Assembly (NCBI GenBank): GCA_903944755.1
Contig: CAJATB010000025.1
Coordinates: forward strand, 1 to 6,953
DNA from: an uncultured Bacteroidota bacterium
GTDB lineage: Bacteria; Bacteroidota; Bacteroidia; Chitinophagales; Chitinophagaceae
Reading direction: 5' to 3'
DNA length: 6,953 bases
The translations under genes and the position numbers were made by a program. The notes beneath the pieces are model-generated. The model did not search any database. It saw nothing but the letters and a program-made list of their open reading frames with translations, and had not been told where the DNA came from. This document shows, one piece after another, positions 5,697-6,953 of the stretch (positions are counted from its first letter, which is position 1; every line of letters starts with the position of its first letter).

Positions 5697-6953
5697 ATGA
5701 AGTTTACTCTGTATTTGTCCTGCCTTTTATTATTACTACATCACGCCCAAGCGCAGGATACCGCCTATAAACCATTAACTACAGTTATTGTTACTGCCAA
5801 TAAACTGCAACAACGCAGGATTGAATCGCCTATTGCCATTGCTTTAATTACGCCTGAGGTAATTGCAAAAACAAAAGCGAGCAGGATTGATTTCTTATTG
5901 AATAAAGTGAGTGGCGTATATATGCCTACTATTGGCAACGAGCAGCATATGATGGCTATCCGACAACCAATTTCACTTAAAGGCTTGTATTTATACCTAG
6001 AAGACGGAATCCCTATACGCACTAGTGGCTTATTCAGCAATAATGCACTTATTGAGATTAACGCCTCCGCTACACATTCAATTGAAGTGATTAAAGGCCC
6101 AGCTTCTGCATTGTATGGGGCAGAAGCTATTGGTGGTGTGGTGAATTTTTTGACAAAATCAGGTACATCAAAGCCCGTGATTGAATTTAACACACAAGCA
6201 AATAATCTTGGATTAAAAAGGCTTGACCTTACCTTGTCCGGCCCAACAAAAAAAGGCACTTGGATTGCAAATGTAAGTTGGAGTGATCAAAGAAAAGGGC
6301 CAATGGATTATAGTGATTTTTTGAAAAAGGCAATAAGCCTTAAAAAAGATTTTACGGTAAATAAAAAATGGAGCGGCTATCAAAGTTTTCATTTTATAAA
6401 TTATTACGCTCAAATGACGGGCTCGGTTGATAGCGTTCACTTTGCACAAAAGAATTTTACTTCTTTGCAGTCCTTTACATTTAGAAAAATTAATGCGTTA
6501 AGGATACATCAAAATTTACAGTATACATGGAATGCCAATAGTTATACCCGCATAAACATAATGTATCGAAATAATACAATGGACCAAAATCCAACGTATT
6601 CCATTGCTTCAACCAATAATCCGATTAAATTTAAAGGGCTAGAAAACAGCAATCACTTTAATTCAGTGGTAATAGACATGCAACAAGTTTGGAATTTCAA
6701 AAATATTAAAAGTAAATTAATAGCTGGTGGTTATTGGGATGGTACCAGGCAAAACTTAGTTGCCCAATATCTAAATATCATAAAAGACACTGCTATTGGA
6801 AAATATATAAGATTTAGTAAGCCTACTCCCGATTCATTATTAACGGCTTATAATACATCTATAAGCAATAAAGCTCTTTATCTAAATTTTCTCTCTACGC
6901 TTACCAATGCGCTAAGCATGAATATAACAATGAGGTATGATAATTTCAAATAC
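5697..6953 (+). CDS. TonB-dependent outer-membrane receptor (3' end outside window)
   Basis: Open from the ATG at 5697 to the window end: 419 codons, with the rest of the barrel missing. An in-frame stop at 5673-5675 limits upstream extension. Residues 1-19 are a signal peptide (KFTLYLSCLLLLLHH, cleavage at AQA-Q20). A TonB-box-like TTVIVTAN (28-35) follows, then a plug domain to about residue 155. The plug has its hallmarks: YLEDGIPIRTSGLF (100-113) and IEVIKGPASALYGAEAIGGVVNF (129-151). After that come alternating amphipathic strands of the barrel. There is no N-terminal carboxypeptidase-regulatory-like extension and no STN domain, so it resembles classic siderophore/cobalamin/metal-type receptors more than SusC glycan receptors, and no SusD gene is seen nearby. 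The ligand cannot be assigned. Such receptors import scarce solutes with TonB/ExbBD energy. It is separated from the CBM48 gene by a strong terminator, so it is an independent unit. Confidence 0.88.
   Translation, partial: MKFTLYLSCLLLLLHHAQAQDTAYKPLTTVIVTANKLQQRRIESPIAIALITPEVIAKTKASRIDFLLNKVSGVYMPTIGNEQHMMAIRQPISLKGLYLYLEDGIPIRTSGLFSNNALIEINASATHSIEVIKGPASALYGAEAIGGVVNFLTKSGTSKPVIEFNTQANNLGLKRLDLTLSGPTKKGTWIANVSWSDQRKGPMDYSDFLKKAISLKKDFTVNKKWSGYQSFHFINYYAQMTGSVDSVHFAQKNFTSLQSFTFRKINALRIHQNLQYTWNANSYTRINIMYRNNTMDQNPTYSIASTNNPIKFKGLENSNHFNSVVIDMQQVWNFKNIKSKLIAGGYWDGTRQNLVAQYLNIIKDTAIGKYIRFSKPTPDSLLTAYNTSISNKALYLNFLSTLTNALSMNITMRYDNFKY

Noticed and set aside
5765..6449. Antisense open frames (164 and 78 codons) opposite the TonB receptor
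   Set aside because: The plus strand encodes an unbroken signal peptide, plug and barrel; the antisense products look like low-complexity shadows.
1..6953. CRISPR arrays, tRNA/rRNA genes, toxin-antitoxin or phage-defence modules
   Set aside because: No regularly spaced repeats, no cloverleaf-like sequences and no proteins of those families were seen on either strand.

Overview
The window looks like a chromosomal segment of an AT-rich member of the Bacteroidota, possibly a Chitinophagales/Sphingobacteriales-type bacterium. That rests on the protein families present (Porin_O_P porin, PhoU-like DUF47 plus PiT, stand-alone CBM48 protein, TonB-dependent receptor, Kelch-type periplasmic protein), on start codons without Shine-Dalgarno sequences, and on several matches to the Bacteroidota -7 promoter element TAnnTTTG. 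The genus cannot be fixed from the sequence alone.

Layout. Positions 1-1032 (minus strand) hold the first 344 codons of a secreted Kelch/beta-propeller-like protein that reaches a transmembrane helix at the window edge. Positions 1033-1266 are intergenic, with a terminator-like hairpin behind the porin and a second, unexplained hairpin. Positions 1267-2577 (minus) encode a phosphate-selective-type outer-membrane porin. Positions 2578-2812 are a divergent promoter region. Positions 2813-3460 and 3472-5181 (plus) form a two-gene operon: a PhoU-like DUF47 protein and a PiT-family phosphate transporter with a large soluble insert. A strong terminator follows. Positions 5285-5572 (plus) encode a 95-residue stand-alone CBM48 protein, closed by another strong terminator. 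From 5697 to the window end (plus) lie the first 419 codons of a TonB-dependent receptor.

How the genes work together. The centre of the window reads as an inorganic-phosphate uptake locus: the porin would pass phosphate (or pyro/polyphosphate) through the outer membrane, the PiT carrier would move it through the inner membrane, and the PhoU-like protein would modulate the carrier.

The most striking non-coding feature is a 22-bp element (21 of 22 identical, an 18-bp core perfect) present twice in inverted orientation in the divergent promoter region. The copies lie at 2638-2659 and 2721-2742. Each points toward its own gene and sits 27-28 nt upstream of a -7-like box, and a 13-bp palindrome lies exactly on the shared symmetry axis at 2690. 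This looks like a paired operator that co-regulates the outer- and inner-membrane halves of the uptake route, and it is a candidate Pho-box equivalent. The regulator itself is not in the window. The flanking genes (Kelch protein, CBM48 protein, TonB receptor) have no demonstrable link to phosphate.
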